Shown one piece after another: positions 1-9,078 of a stretch of DNA of 64,000 bases. The stretch is from Schaalia suimastitidis DSM 15538. GTDB lineage: Bacteria; Actinomycetota; Actinomycetes; Actinomycetales; Actinomycetaceae. The notes beneath the pieces were generated by a model. The model was given only the letters and a program-made list of their open reading frames with translations, had not been told where the DNA came from and did no database searches. How positions within the stretch are numbered: the first letter of the stretch is position 1; every line of letters starts with the position of its first letter. The stretch is from assembly GCF_000429105.1 (NCBI RefSeq), contig NZ_AUBF01000011.1, positions 61,759 to 125,758 on the forward strand. The letters run 5' to 3'. The position numbers and the translations under genes are program-made.

Positions 1-650
1 TTGTGGCGCCGGTTGCCACCATGGCCCAGTGCCTCACCTGGGCCGAACATGCTGCGCGGCCCACGCTCATTTCAGATTCGGGTGACAATCCCGGAGCGGG
101 CGGTGCCGGTGACGTGACGGTTGCTTTGGCGCACCTGTTGGCGTGGGAGCCAGTAAAAGACGACCTTTTGGATGTCATCCATGCCTCCATCGTGGACCCT
201 GTGGCAGCAGAGCAGTGTTGGAATGCTGGTGTTGGGGCCACAGTGAGCGTCGAGGTGGGCGGACATATTGACCAACGTGCCCCCGGTCCGCAGCGCATCA
301 TCGGCGTGGTACGTGCCCTTACTGACGATCCACGAGGCGGACACACAGCCGCGCTGAAAACAGGCGGCCTCACAGTGATCATTACCAGCGCACGCAACCA
401 ATACACCGAATACGAACAATTCGCGCGTCTTGGCCTTGACGTGCGCAGCGTCGACGTGCTTGTCGTGAAAATCGGCTACCTTGAACCGGACCTGTACGAG
501 GCACAACGCGACTGGAAGATGGCACTGACCCCTGGTGGTGTCGATCAGGATCTTGTGCGTCTGGGACACCAACACATCACGCGCCCAATGTTTCCTTTCG
601 ACACGGTTTTTGACTCCGACCCCATCACGGTAAGGCTCGTGATGCCATGA
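1..650 (+). CDS. M81 family metallopeptidase (MlrC-like), 3' part
   Basis: This is the C-terminal part of an MlrC/microcystinase-type (peptidase family M81) protein; the 5' end lies outside the window, and the reading frame is open from base 3. The recognisable element is the glycine-rich stretch SDSGDNPGAGGAGDVT near the visible N-terminus, which matches the conserved DSxDNPGGGxxGD signature at the start of the MlrC C-terminal domain. About 215 residues are visible. The metal ligands of the family lie mostly in the missing N-terminal half, so activity cannot be judged. Its stop overlaps the ROK kinase start by four bases (ATGA), indicating translational coupling. The substrate is unknown; M81 proteins occur far beyond microcystin degradation, so a link to microcystin should not be inferred. 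Confidence 0.85.
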   Translation, partial: VAPVATMAQCLTWAEHAARPTLISDSGDNPGAGGAGDVTVALAHLLAWEPVKDDLLDVIHASIVDPVAAEQCWNAGVGATVSVEVGGHIDQRAPGPQRIIGVVRALTDDPRGGHTAALKTGGLTVIITSARNQYTEYEQFARLGLDVRSVDVLVVKIGYLEPDLYEAQRDWKMALTPGGVDQDLVRLGHQHITRPMFPFDTVFDSDPITVRLVMP

Positions 651-1594
651 ATGCCCAAGCCCGCTATGTCGGCATTGACATTGGCGGTACCACCATCAAA
701 TGGATGCTGGTGTCCGCCAGTGGACAGCCCGTTGCCAGCGGACATGAACCGACCGACGCCACGCGCATGGTCAGACAGTTGACGACACTGGGTGAGCGTC
801 TAGCCGATGAATACACGCAGCTGGCTGGTATTGGTGTTGTCTGCCCTGGTGTTCTTGACGAAGGAACAGGTCAGGTGCGGTATGCCTCCAATGTGGCACT
901 TGCCGGGCTGCGACCTGCGGAGCTGCTTGCAGGCAGTTCGGGTGTGCCCGCGCGCCTAGGGCACGATGGGCGCGCCGCTGGTTTGGCTGAAGGGCTTTTC
1001 GGTGCGGGTAAAGGCGCCGTCTCGTACGCCATGATTCCCATTGGGACTGGAGTTTCGGCAGCCCTCTACCTACAGGGACGTATGTGGGCGGGCGCGACAC
1101 TCTGCGCTGGCGAAATTGGGCATACACCGGTCTTTCCTGGCGGCGAACAATGTGCCTGCGGGCAACGTGGCTGCTTGGAGGTCTATGCCTCGGCTCAAGG
1201 TATTGCGCGTCGCTATGCGCAGGCGAGTGACAAAGTGGGTCGGGCACCTGGTGCCAATGGGATCGGCGCGAAAGAGGTAGAAAAACGTCTGGGTGCGGAT
1301 CCTGTTGCTGACCAGGTGTGGGCCACTGCTGTTGACGCATTAGCATTGGCACTTGTGCACCTTACCCTTGGTTTTGATCCTGAGCGTTTCATTATTGGTG
1401 GCGGTTTGTCTCATGCGGGGCCGGTACTTGTTGAGCCACTAAAAGCGCGCCTCGAACAGTATTTGGCGTGGCGTAAGGCGCCGCAAATCGTGCTTGCGTG
1501 CCTGGGGGAGAAGGCGGGCCTGTGGGGTGCGCTCGCATTGGCCTCAATGGCCGCCGGAAGCACTGATCACGAGTCGTGGTGCGTCAACGGATAG
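647..1594 (+). CDS. ROK family sugar kinase
   Basis: Cytoplasmic ATP-dependent kinase or regulator of the ROK family, 315 residues, close to the usual single-domain kinase length. The N-terminal phosphate-binding loop GIDIGGTTIKW is present. The catalytic-base region reads HDGRAAGLAEG, keeping the Asp. The ROK zinc motif is intact: a His in GHTP followed by CACGQRGCLE. There is no N-terminal helix-turn-helix, so it is a kinase (glucokinase, N-acetylmannosamine or other hexose kinase) rather than a NagC/XylR repressor. The ATG overlaps the stop of the upstream MlrC-like gene, and the cutC homologue begins about ten bases after its stop, so all three probably share one transcript. Sugar specificity cannot be read from the sequence. 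Confidence 0.9.
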   Translation: MNAQARYVGIDIGGTTIKWMLVSASGQPVASGHEPTDATRMVRQLTTLGERLADEYTQLAGIGVVCPGVLDEGTGQVRYASNVALAGLRPAELLAGSSGVPARLGHDGRAAGLAEGLFGAGKGAVSYAMIPIGTGVSAALYLQGRMWAGATLCAGEIGHTPVFPGGEQCACGQRGCLEVYASAQGIARRYAQASDKVGRAPGANGIGAKEVEKRLGADPVADQVWATAVDALALALVHLTLGFDPERFIIGGGLSHAGPVLVEPLKARLEQYLAWRKAPQIVLACLGEKAGLWGALALASMAAGSTDHESWCVNG

Positions 1595-1604
1595 GTGTGT
1601 GGTG

Positions 1605-2468
1605 ATGACACGGATCGAAATATGTGTCGATGATGTTGCGGGTGTGAGTGCTGCTAGCCGGGCGGGTGCGGACCGCGTGGAATTGTGTGCACGCCTTGAT
1701 TTGGGAGGCATCACCCCGTCTGCGACCCTTGTTGAAGAGGCACTACCGGTAGCTCCTGCGGGTGGCCTTCGCGTCATTATTCGTCCACGCGGCGGCGATT
1801 TTGTGCACACGGATGCTGAGGTTGACCAAATGGTTGCCTCGATTGAGGACTTCGTGCAACTGTGGGTGCGCTTACGGAGGAGGAAAGCGGCAGGTGGCGT
1901 GACCTCGGCCAGCGCGGCTGATCAGGCAAGCGGCGCCCTATTGGGTGGCGTGCCGCTTGCCACAGGTGGTGGCGTGCCGCTTGCGGTTGAACCTCGCAGC
2001 CTGCCGCCCCTGGGTTTCGTGGTCGGGGTCCTTCGGCCCGACGGGCGTATCCACGAGGCGGCAGCCAAGCGCCTGCGGGAGGCTGCACGCGAATACCCGC
2101 TGACGTTTCATCGGGCCTTCGACGTTGTGCCCGACCGCGCGCAAGCCTTAGAAACCCTGATTCGCCTGGGCTATACGCATGTGCTGACCACCGGTGGACA
2201 TCCCAGTGTTGCACAAGTGGATGAACTGGCAGCGCTGACACGGCAGGCACGGGAGCGGATAGCAATTATCGCCTCCGGGGGCATAAGACAAGGCAATGTG
2301 ATCGACGTGATTGCCGCCAGCGGCGCCCCAGAGGTACATATGCGTTGCCCACTGCCGCGTGCAGGCGCAGGTGGCGTCAGCGAAGGTACCACTGGTGGGG
2401 GCACTGATGCCAAGCAGGTGCGGCAGATCGTCACTCTGGTACGTACCTGGGACGCGTGCCGACAGTAA
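1605..2468 (+). CDS. cutC: CutC family protein
   Basis: TIM-barrel protein of the CutC family, historically linked to copper homeostasis although the biochemical role is unsettled. Family hallmarks are visible: IEICVDDVAG at the N-terminus, AGADRVELC, GGITPS, VIIRPRGGDF, GVLRPDGRI, LTFHRAFD and the TTGG/IASGGI phosphate-binding-like loops. ATG 1605 is chosen because it places IEICVDD at the family N-terminus; GTG 1602 is equally possible. The protein is about 287 residues, longer than many CutC proteins. The extra length sits around residues 86-140, an Ala/Gly-rich segment encoded by an imperfect internal duplication (GGTGGCGTGCCGCTTGC occurs twice near 1942-1984). The barrel motifs on both sides are intact, so the gene is probably functional. 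Confidence 0.85.
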   Translation: MTRIEICVDDVAGVSAASRAGADRVELCARLDLGGITPSATLVEEALPVAPAGGLRVIIRPRGGDFVHTDAEVDQMVASIEDFVQLWVRLRRRKAAGGVTSASAADQASGALLGGVPLATGGGVPLAVEPRSLPPLGFVVGVLRPDGRIHEAAAKRLREAAREYPLTFHRAFDVVPDRAQALETLIRLGYTHVLTTGGHPSVAQVDELAALTRQARERIAIIASGGIRQGNVIDVIAASGAPEVHMRCPLPRAGAGGVSEGTTGGGTDAKQVRQIVTLVRTWDACRQ

Positions 2469-2486
2469 AGGCTTGGTCCACGAATT

Positions 2487-2613
2487 GGCCGCGCCAACCC
2501 CGGATGCGGTGCTTTCACAGCATGGCCGCGCTACCGCAACGGGGCCGCGCCAATCCGGGGTTGTGCTCTCGCAGCATGGCTTCGTTACGGCACCCATGCC
2601 GCGCCAACCCGGG
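2487..2613 (+). repeat. Short tandem repeat, about 54-56 bp unit, just over two copies
   Basis: The gap between the convergent cutC-like and ackA genes contains an imperfect tandem array. Units begin with GCCGCGCCAA near 2488, 2544 and 2598, giving periods of 56 and 54 bp. Units one and two share the order GCCGCGCCAA, then CCGG, then CAGCATGGC and a CG-rich end; the third is truncated after the first 15 or so bases. The array is open in more than one frame, but nothing suggests that it is translated. Confidence 0.7.
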
Positions 2614-2668
2614 TCGGCCACTGGCTGCGAGCAGAGGGACGTCCGCCTCGGCTCGCAGCCTTAACCGA

Positions 2669-3862
2669 TCAGACGAGGGACAATGCCTGCTGAGCGATGG
2701 CGTACTCTTCATTGGTTGGCACAACCATGACGCGCACCGATGACTCCGGCGTAGAAATCGTGGTCGAGCGGACAATACGGGAGGTATTCACCTCTTCGTC
2801 CAGCACGACACCGAAGGAAGCCAGGCGCTCACACACCTCGGTGCGCAACGCAGCATCGTTTTCGCCAATACCAGCGGTAAAGGTCAGCACATCCAGGCCG
2901 CCAAGCTCAGCAGTGTAGGCGCCGATGTACTTGATAATGCGCGTGATGTAAATATCCAATGCCAAGCGTGCGCGACGACGCTGTTCGCCTTCGCCTGAGA
3001 TCGACATGGTGCGTACTGCACGCATATCGTTTTCTCCGGTCAGACCTTTCAGGCCTGATTTCTTGTTAAACAGCGTGTCAACCTCGTCGGCACTCCACCC
3101 GGTTTGACGCTGCAGGTGGAAGACGACAGCAGGGTCAATATCGCCTGTGCGCGTCCCCATGACCAAGCCCTCCAGCGGGGTAAGGCCCATTGACGTGTCA
3201 ACAGCAGCACCGTCCTTAATGGCCGACACCGATGCGCCGTTACCCAGGTGCAGCACCACCTGACGCAGGTCTTTACGCCCAAGGATTTGCGACACGCGGT
3301 TCGACACATACTGGTGGGAGGTGCCGTGAGCGCCATAGCGGCGAATCGAGTACTTCTCAGCTACTTCACGATCCAGTGCGTAGGTTGCCGTTTCAGCAGG
3401 CAGTTTCTGGAAGAAAGCCGTATCAAAGACGGCGACGTGGGGAACATCAGGCATGAGTTCGCGCGCCACGTCAATACCTTTCAGATGAGCAGGATTATGC
3501 AGCGGCGCCAAAGCACACAGCTGCTCAATCAGCGCACGCACCTGGTCATTAATCAGTGCCGGGCCGTCAAAGTATCGACCACCCTGCACGACACGGTGCC
3601 CAACAGCGACGATATGCGCATCGGCCAGGCGTGGCCCTACCTGGTCAAACAGACGCAGTACTTCACGCATACCAGCTTCGTGGTCACCAATAGGCTCATT
3701 GAGATCAACGACCTCGTTGCCGTACTTATGTTGGATATGGCCTTCAGATTCGCCAATGCGCTCAACCAGACCCTTTGCTAGGGCCTCGCCAGTTGTGGGA
3801 TCCACAAGCTGGTATTTAATCGAGGAAGAACCGGAGTTAATAACGAGGACAGTCTGTTCCAC
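2669..3862 (-). CDS. ackA: Acetate kinase
   Basis: Acetate kinase, which makes ATP and acetate from acetyl phosphate in the cytoplasm. The ASKHA-fold start VLVINSGSSSIKYQL, the GHRVVQGG loop, HNPAH, VFDTAFF, YGAHGTSH and HLGNGASV are all present, as are the adenosine-binding and C-terminal motifs GTRTGDIDP and FTAGIGEND. The GTG at 3862 is preferred because it gives the family N-terminus (VEQTVLVINSGS) and has AAAGG upstream; an in-frame ATG at 3880 is an alternative. Length is about 397 residues, normal for the family. It follows pta on the same strand after about 150 bases, the usual Pta-AckA pairing for overflow or fermentative acetate production. Confidence 0.97.
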   Translation of the reverse strand: MEQTVLVINSGSSSIKYQLVDPTTGEALAKGLVERIGESEGHIQHKYGNEVVDLNEPIGDHEAGMREVLRLFDQVGPRLADAHIVAVGHRVVQGGRYFDGPALINDQVRALIEQLCALAPLHNPAHLKGIDVARELMPDVPHVAVFDTAFFQKLPAETATYALDREVAEKYSIRRYGAHGTSHQYVSNRVSQILGRKDLRQVVLHLGNGASVSAIKDGAAVDTSMGLTPLEGLVMGTRTGDIDPAVVFHLQRQTGWSADEVDTLFNKKSGLKGLTGENDMRAVRTMSISGEGEQRRRARLALDIYITRIIKYIGAYTAELGGLDVLTFTAGIGENDAALRTEVCERLASFGVVLDEEVNTSRIVRSTTISTPESSVRVMVVPTNEEYAIAQQALSLV

Positions 3863-4011
3863 GGCGTGTGGGCCTTTCATAAATGGGATGGCGGGGGATT
3901 GGGAGGTCGGCCAGTGCTTGACGAGGCCAAGCGAGCATCCAGCGGTTTCGCGCCGCCAGGCAGATGGTGCCTGTTATGCAACGCGCATGGCTGGACCCTG
4001 CTGGCAGCGCC

Positions 4012-5511
4012 TTATTCTTGCGCTTGAATCGCAGTGAGCGCGATCGTGTTGATAATGTCTTCAACCAATGCGCCACGAGACAGGTCATTGACCGGCTTAT
4101 TGAGGCCCTGCAAAATCGGGCCGATGGCGACAGCACCAGAGGAACGCTGCACGGCTTTGTAGCCAATATTTCCAGCGTTCAGTGACGGGAAGATAAAGAC
4201 ATTTGCATGTCCAGCAACAGGGGAGCCAGGCATCTTCGACGAACCCACAGCAATATCGACTGCCGCGTCGAACTGGATGGGGCCATCGATGGGAAGCTCA
4301 GGAGCTTTTTCCTGCGCAAGGCGGGTCGCCTCGTAAATTGCATCCACATCAGGGCCGGTGCCTGAGCGGCCAGACGAATATGACAGCATCGCAATCTTTG
4401 GATCGACGCCGAACTGGCGGGCCGTTGTCGCGGACGAAATGGCAATATCGGCCAGCTGCTCGGGCGTTGGATTTGGGTTCACAGCGCAGTCACCCATGGT
4501 CCACACGCGGTCTTCAAGCAGCATAAGGAATACGGACGACACAATGGACACGCCTGGTGCGGTCTTAATGATTTGGAAGGAGGGAACAATCGTGTGGGCG
4601 GTGGTGTGGGTAGCGCCTGACACCATGCCATCTGCCTGGCCCATATGCACCATCATCGTGCCGAAGTAGGACACGTCTTTGACGGTTTCGCGAGCCTGTT
4701 CTAGTGTCACGCCCTTCTTTTCGCGCAGTCGCGCAAATTCGGCGGCGTAGGTTTCGTGGAGCTCAGGGTCGTTGACTGACACGACGGTGGCAGCAGAAAT
4801 ATCCAGTCCCAGTTCGGCTGCGCGGCCACGCACCTCGGCTTCTTCGCCAACAAAAACAATGTCAGCAATGCCGCGTTCCAACACTTCAGCGGCAGCAGTC
4901 AAAATGCGTTCGTCTTCCGGTTCGGGAAGCACGATGCGTTTACGGTTAGCGCGCGCACGGTCAATAAGGTCGGCTTGGAAAGCCAGCGGCGTGACGGTCT
5001 GAAGTGCAGGTGCGGAGGTGAGTTGAGCGGCGGCCTCGTCCCCAAGGGGTAGGCCGAAGGTGAGGATGCCATCAATATGCAGCGCACCCATTGCCGAGGC
5101 GGGCAGTACCACCGCGTACAAGTGCGCATTGTGGAGTTCAGCGCGCAGGCGGGCGGCCTCCACTTCGGCGGCCAGGAGTTCAGCGGGCATGCCTTCGGTG
5201 TCGAGGGCGAGGATGACCTGCGCGCGCGTTGAAGCAGCCAGTGACAGGTTCCAGCCAAGGGAATCAAAGAATCGGACAGCCACGTCGTGTATGCCTTCGA
5301 TCACGGCGAAATCGCCGTCAAAGGAGCGGACAGCTTCCACCGCAGCAGCAAGGGCTTCATTCGGGTTGGTGGCTGCAGCTTCAGTATCGGTGCCAATCAG
5401 TGCATCTGCGCGGTTGACGGTGCCGTGGGCTGCAAGGACGTGTTCAAGTTCGTCGGCGATCCGGGTGGCATAGCCAGCTTCCGGGGCGATGACGAGGAAA
5501 CGGGAAGTCAC
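4012..5511 (-). CDS. pta: Phosphate acetyltransferase
   Basis: Phosphotransacetylase, interconverting acetyl-CoA and acetyl phosphate upstream of AckA. The C-terminal PTA/PTB domain occupies roughly residues 185-499, with RKRIVLPEPEDERIL at its start, MVSGATHTTAHT, DCAVNPNPTPEQLADIA, SYSSGRSGTGPD and PIQFDAAVD. The first 170 or so residues correspond to the divergent P-loop-like N-terminal domain of longer Pta proteins. It is clearly shorter than the roughly 700-residue enterobacterial enzyme and lacks the DRTGG segment as far as I can see. GTG 5511 is chosen because AAGGAG lies five bases upstream; an ORF extension to 5559 has no such site. Confidence 0.95.
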   Translation of the reverse strand: MTSRFLVIAPEAGYATRIADELEHVLAAHGTVNRADALIGTDTEAAATNPNEALAAAVEAVRSFDGDFAVIEGIHDVAVRFFDSLGWNLSLAASTRAQVILALDTEGMPAELLAAEVEAARLRAELHNAHLYAVVLPASAMGALHIDGILTFGLPLGDEAAAQLTSAPALQTVTPLAFQADLIDRARANRKRIVLPEPEDERILTAAAEVLERGIADIVFVGEEAEVRGRAAELGLDISAATVVSVNDPELHETYAAEFARLREKKGVTLEQARETVKDVSYFGTMMVHMGQADGMVSGATHTTAHTIVPSFQIIKTAPGVSIVSSVFLMLLEDRVWTMGDCAVNPNPTPEQLADIAISSATTARQFGVDPKIAMLSYSSGRSGTGPDVDAIYEATRLAQEKAPELPIDGPIQFDAAVDIAVGSSKMPGSPVAGHANVFIFPSLNAGNIGYKAVQRSSGAVAIGPILQGLNKPVNDLSRGALVEDIINTIALTAIQAQE

Positions 5512-5642
5512 GAATGCTCCTTCGTATGCGTGCAATTTTGATGTGGCCGTCCTGGTCACTGATACCCATTTTATCGGGCATATTTAGGCAAACGTGCCGC
5601 TCGGGGTGTGAAGACTGGCTCACTGGCCGATAGGCTTAGTGC

Positions 5643-6131
5643 GTGACCGAACAGACCAAGGACGAGCAGTTGAGTGCGGAAAAACCTTCGCAGGACCAAG
5701 AGCAGGAGACAAGCGAAGCGGAAAAATCCGATGCCCTTTGCGCTATTAAGGACGACAGTGTTGCTGGCAGTGAGGTCGATGTGCAGCCACGTAATGATGT
5801 CGATGAGCCGTCCGGTAATGACGCCAATGTGCAGGCACATAATGCTGCCGCATCAATGCGTCCGAGCCTGCGCATGTGGAACCGTGTGACCCTTGTCGGT
5901 GTGCTGGTGAGTCTGGCAGCCATTGGTGGGTATATTGTCACTGACCATCCGCATCGCGCGGTTTTATCGTTGGTGGCAACTTTGGTAGCCGGTGCCGTGT
6001 GTCGTCTTATCATCCCAGGTCGACCGTGGTTTGCTTCCAGGGGCCGTTTTTTTGATGCACTCATTTTCGTCATTGTGGCTCTGGCAATATGGTGGCTTTC
6101 TCCATGGACGGCTGCGGTGAACATTACCTGA
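5643..6131 (+). CDS. DUF3017 family membrane protein
   Basis: Small actinobacterial membrane protein of the DUF3017 type, 162 residues from a GTG start. The first 75 residues are acidic and low in complexity (rich in Glu, Asp and Asn), probably a disordered cytoplasmic tail. Three hydrophobic helices follow: VTLVGVLVSLAAIGGYIV, a second over AVLSLVATLVAGAVCRLII with the PGRPWFASR loop, and a third over ALIFVIVALAIWWLSPW. In many actinobacteria this family sits beside folD or mdh; here it precedes icd by 60 bases. No function is established. The start codon was chosen as the first in frame; no strong ribosome-binding site is visible. Confidence 0.75.
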   Translation: MTEQTKDEQLSAEKPSQDQEQETSEAEKSDALCAIKDDSVAGSEVDVQPRNDVDEPSGNDANVQAHNAAASMRPSLRMWNRVTLVGVLVSLAAIGGYIVTDHPHRAVLSLVATLVAGAVCRLIIPGRPWFASRGRFFDALIFVIVALAIWWLSPWTAAVNIT

Positions 6132-6156
6132 CAGATCTCTCGATATCGAGTAATCT
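6128..6156 (+). promoter_or_regulatory. Putative icd promoter with palindrome in the spacer
   Basis: A -35-like CTGACA (6128-6133) and a -10-like TAATCT (6151-6156) are separated by exactly 17 bases. The spacer ends in a perfect 12-bp palindrome, CTCGATATCGAG (6139-6150), abutting the -10 hexamer. This is a plausible operator, though no regulator is identified. The icd start codon lies 36 bases beyond the -10 element. Confidence 0.5.
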
Positions 6157-6191
6157 ATGGGCTGAAGGCATGATGCTGCAAAGGAGTCCCC

Positions 6192-7412
6192 ATGTCGAAG
6201 ATTAAGGTTGCAGGCCCGGTCGTCGAGCTCGATGGCGACGAGATGACCCGAATTATCTGGCAATTCATCAAAGACCGACTGATATACCCCTACCTTGATG
6301 TTGATCTGCGCTACTACGACCTGTCCATCCAGAATCGTGACGCTACCGACGACCAAGTCACCATTGACTCCGCTTTGGCCATCAAAGAACACGGCGTGGG
6401 CGTTAAATGCGCGACCATCACCCCCGACGAAGCTCGCGTGGCCGAATTTGGGCTGAAGAAAATGTGGAAGAGCCCCAACGGCACCATCCGCAATATCCTC
6501 GGCGGTGTCATCTTCCGTGAACCCATCATCATTTCGAATGTGCCTCGCTTGGTGCCCACATGGACCAAACCCATCGTCGTTGGCCGTCACGCATTTGGCG
6601 ACCAATACAAAGCCACAGATTTTAAAGTTCCCGGCGCAGGCACAATCACACTGACATTCACCCCAGAAGACGGTTCTCAACCCATCGAACACGAGGTCGT
6701 GAAAGTGCCAGAAGGCGGTGGTGTCGCACTGGGCATGTATAACTTCAACGAATCTATCGCCGACTTTGCGCGCGCCTCCTTTGCCTACGGTCTGAAACGC
6801 GGCTACCCCGTGTACCTTTCCACCAAGAACACCATTTTGAAAGCCTACGACGGCGCATTCAAAGATATCTTCGCTGAAATCTTTGACACCGAATACCGCG
6901 AACAATTCGAGGCCGCAGGTATCACCTACGAACACCGACTGATCGACGATATGGTCGCCTCCTCCCTCAAATGGGAAGGTGGCTACGTGTGGGCCTGCAA
7001 GAACTACGACGGTGACGTCCAATCCGATACGGTGGCACAAGGCTTTGGCTCCCTTGGTCTGATGACCTCGGTCCTGATGACTCCAGACGGGCGAACCATG
7101 GAAGCCGAGGCCGCACACGGCACAGTGACACGCCACTTCCGTCGCCACCAGGCAGGTGAGCCCACCTCGACTAACCCGATTGCCTCAATCTTCGCGTGGA
7201 CGCGCGGCCTGGCGCACCGCGGCACTTTGGACGGTACCCCAGAGGTCACCGCATTTGCCCAAGCTCTTGAAGACGTTGTCATCCGAACCGTCGAAGGTGG
7301 GCAAATGACGAAAGACCTGGCGGTGTTGATCAGTAAGGACACCCCGTGGTTGACCACCGAAGGATTCCTTCATGCCCTCGATGAAAACCTCCAACGCCGC
7401 CTAGCTGAGTAG
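6192..7412 (+). CDS. icd: Isocitrate dehydrogenase (NADP+), eukaryote-type
   Basis: Homodimeric NADP-dependent isocitrate dehydrogenase of the eukaryote-like subfamily, 406 residues, converting isocitrate to 2-oxoglutarate in the TCA branch that feeds glutamate. Diagnostic motifs are [10 protein letters not shown] at the N-terminus, [12 protein letters not shown] with the substrate-contacting Ser/Asn/Arg, [20 protein letters not shown] with the metal-binding Asp, and [12 protein letters not shown] in the NADP site. AAAGGAG lies seven bases before the ATG. It is monocistronic between its own promoter and a hairpin terminator. This subfamily is the one known from mitochondria and some actinobacteria, not the E. 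coli-like one. Confidence 0.97.
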   Translation: MSKIKVAGPVVELDGDEMTRIIWQFIKDRLIYPYLDVDLRYYDLSIQNRDATDDQVTIDSALAIKEHGVGVKCATITPDEARVAEFGLKKMWKSPNGTIRNILGGVIFREPIIISNVPRLVPTWTKPIVVGRHAFGDQYKATDFKVPGAGTITLTFTPEDGSQPIEHEVVKVPEGGGVALGMYNFNESIADFARASFAYGLKRGYPVYLSTKNTILKAYDGAFKDIFAEIFDTEYREQFEAAGITYEHRLIDDMVASSLKWEGGYVWACKNYDGDVQSDTVAQGFGSLGLMTSVLMTPDGRTMEAEAAHGTVTRHFRRHQAGEPTSTNPIASIFAWTRGLAHRGTLDGTPEVTAFAQALEDVVIRTVEGGQMTKDLAVLISKDTPWLTTEGFLHALDENLQRRLAE

Positions 7413-7437
7413 CCCAACGACGTGCCTCGGTAGGCGG

Positions 7438-7484
7438 AGCGCCCCAGGTACAGCACCCCCCTCCATGGCTGAACCTGGGGCGCT
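7438..7484 (+). terminator. Hairpin terminator after icd
   Basis: AGCGCCCCAGGT (7438-7449) is perfectly complementary to ACCTGGGGCGCT (7473-7484): a 12-bp GC-rich stem with a 23-base loop, 25 bases after the icd stop. No T-tract follows, so it may act as a stability element or an actinobacterial T-less terminator. Confidence 0.7.
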
Positions 7485-7612
7485 ATCTCTACAACGTCGC
7501 GGACCCGCCACCGCCTCGACACCTGTCCAAAATATGAGACTCCAAGCCTTGTTTTTCGCGCCCTAGGCAGTCTTTAGACATCCCCATTGTCCAATGGACC
7601 CAAGGAAGACAC

Positions 7613-8926
7613 ATGCGTAAGTTCATGGAAAAAAGCGGAATCCTTGTGTGGGTGCTGGTCGCGATCGTCCTCGCACTCATCCTCGGTTCTCTGCGCGTCG
7701 GCGATAACCACCTCGTCCCAGCAGAAATTGGCCGCGTATTCCTCACCTTCTCGGCAATCTTCAGCCAATTCCTCAAATTCGCTATCCCACTGATCATCGT
7801 CGGCCTGGTGACCCCAGCAATCGCTGACCTCGGCAAGGGAGCAGGCAAATGGCTCGGCGTCACCGCTGCCATTGCTTACGGATCGACCCTCTTCGCAGGT
7901 TTCGTCACATACGCCGTATGCGCCGCCGTATTCCCCTTCCTGCTGTCGGGCGCACTAGAGGACGTCGCAGAACCCGGTAGCGCACTGTCGTCCTACTTCA
8001 CCATTGAAATGCCGCCTGTATTTGACGTGATGACCGCGTTGCTGCTGTCCTTCGTGGTGGGTATTGGCCTGTCAATGATCCCACGCGGCGTCCTGCGCAA
8101 GGGCTTCATTGAGTTCCGCGCTATTATCACGAAACTCATTGAGCGCATCATTATCCCGCTGCTCCCCCTGCATATCTTCGGCATCTTCCTAGACCTGACC
8201 TACACCGGTGAGGCGTGGGACATTATGCGAACCCTGCTGTCCGTGGTCCTGGTGGTCCTGGGCTTGGAGGTCCTCATCCTCCTCACGCAATATTTTGTGG
8301 CGGGTGCTATTGCGCGTGTTAACCCCTTCAAGGCGCTGGCTACCATGATGCCTGCTTACCTCACCGCACTTGGCACCTCCTCGTCCGCTGCCACCATCCC
8401 AGTGACCCTCAAGCAGGCGCGCCGCGCAGGTGTGTCCGAACCAGTTGCCGCCTTCACCATTCCGCTGTGCGCCACGATTCACCTGGCAGGCTCGACCTCG
8501 AAGATCTTCGCTTTCGCCTTCGCGATTGTCTTCACACAAGGCATGGACGTTCCCTTCACCCAGTGGGTCGGCTTCGTCTTCATGCTGGGCATCACCATGG
8601 TGGCCGCTCCCGGCGTACCCGGCGGTGCGATCATGGCAGCAACCGGCTTGCTTTCCTCCATGCTGGGGTTTGACGAGGCTGCCGTCGCCCTGATGATCGC
8701 CACCTACATTGCGCTGGACTCCTTCGGCACCGCAACCAACGTCACCGGTGACGGTGCTATCGCGCTGGTGGTCGACAAATTTGCCGGTGGCAGCATTGGC
8801 GATGAAGGCGACCCTGAGAATGCCAAAGAACTGGCATTTGACGGCATGGCCTACCTTGACAAGGTCTCAGTCCAAGGCTTTGTCACTGAGGAAGAACTCG
8901 CAGCCTCGCGCTCTCAACTCAGTTAA
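7613..8926 (+). CDS. Dicarboxylate/amino acid:cation symporter (DAACS family)
   Basis: Integral membrane transporter of the glutamate-transporter-like DAACS family, 437 residues, importing a dicarboxylate or amino acid with Na+ or H+. The two re-entrant hairpins are visible: the serine-rich SSSAATIPVTL (HP1) and the VPGGAIMAATG region (HP2). TIHLAGSTSKIF corresponds to the TM7 NMDGT-like segment, and DSFGTATNVTGDG to the TM8 DRxxTxxNVxGD signature. The TM8 Arg/Asp region is changed to DSFGTATN, so the substrate may be neutral (for example Ser/Thr) rather than acidic. The start has AAGGAAG upstream. The gene is flanked by terminators and appears to be its own unit. Confidence 0.9.
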   Translation: MRKFMEKSGILVWVLVAIVLALILGSLRVGDNHLVPAEIGRVFLTFSAIFSQFLKFAIPLIIVGLVTPAIADLGKGAGKWLGVTAAIAYGSTLFAGFVTYAVCAAVFPFLLSGALEDVAEPGSALSSYFTIEMPPVFDVMTALLLSFVVGIGLSMIPRGVLRKGFIEFRAIITKLIERIIIPLLPLHIFGIFLDLTYTGEAWDIMRTLLSVVLVVLGLEVLILLTQYFVAGAIARVNPFKALATMMPAYLTALGTSSSAATIPVTLKQARRAGVSEPVAAFTIPLCATIHLAGSTSKIFAFAFAIVFTQGMDVPFTQWVGFVFMLGITMVAAPGVPGGAIMAATGLLSSMLGFDEAAVALMIATYIALDSFGTATNVTGDGAIALVVDKFAGGSIGDEGDPENAKELAFDGMAYLDKVSVQGFVTEEELAASRSQLS

Positions 8927-9078
8927 TTTCGTGGGGCGCCGATCGATACGCGGGTACCCATGAGCCAGTGGCGTGACGAGGCATCCGTGTCGCGACGACA
9001 CGCGGCATGGTGCTTGGCACCACCACTGACGTCTCATGGGATGCACGGTGCTGGGCGTTACCACTGACGTGCTCTAAT

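Noticed and set aside
5964..7148. 394-codon open frame antisense to icd
   Set aside because: It mirrors the codons of a certain gene, has no recognisable motif, and would overlap DUF3017 and icd almost fully.
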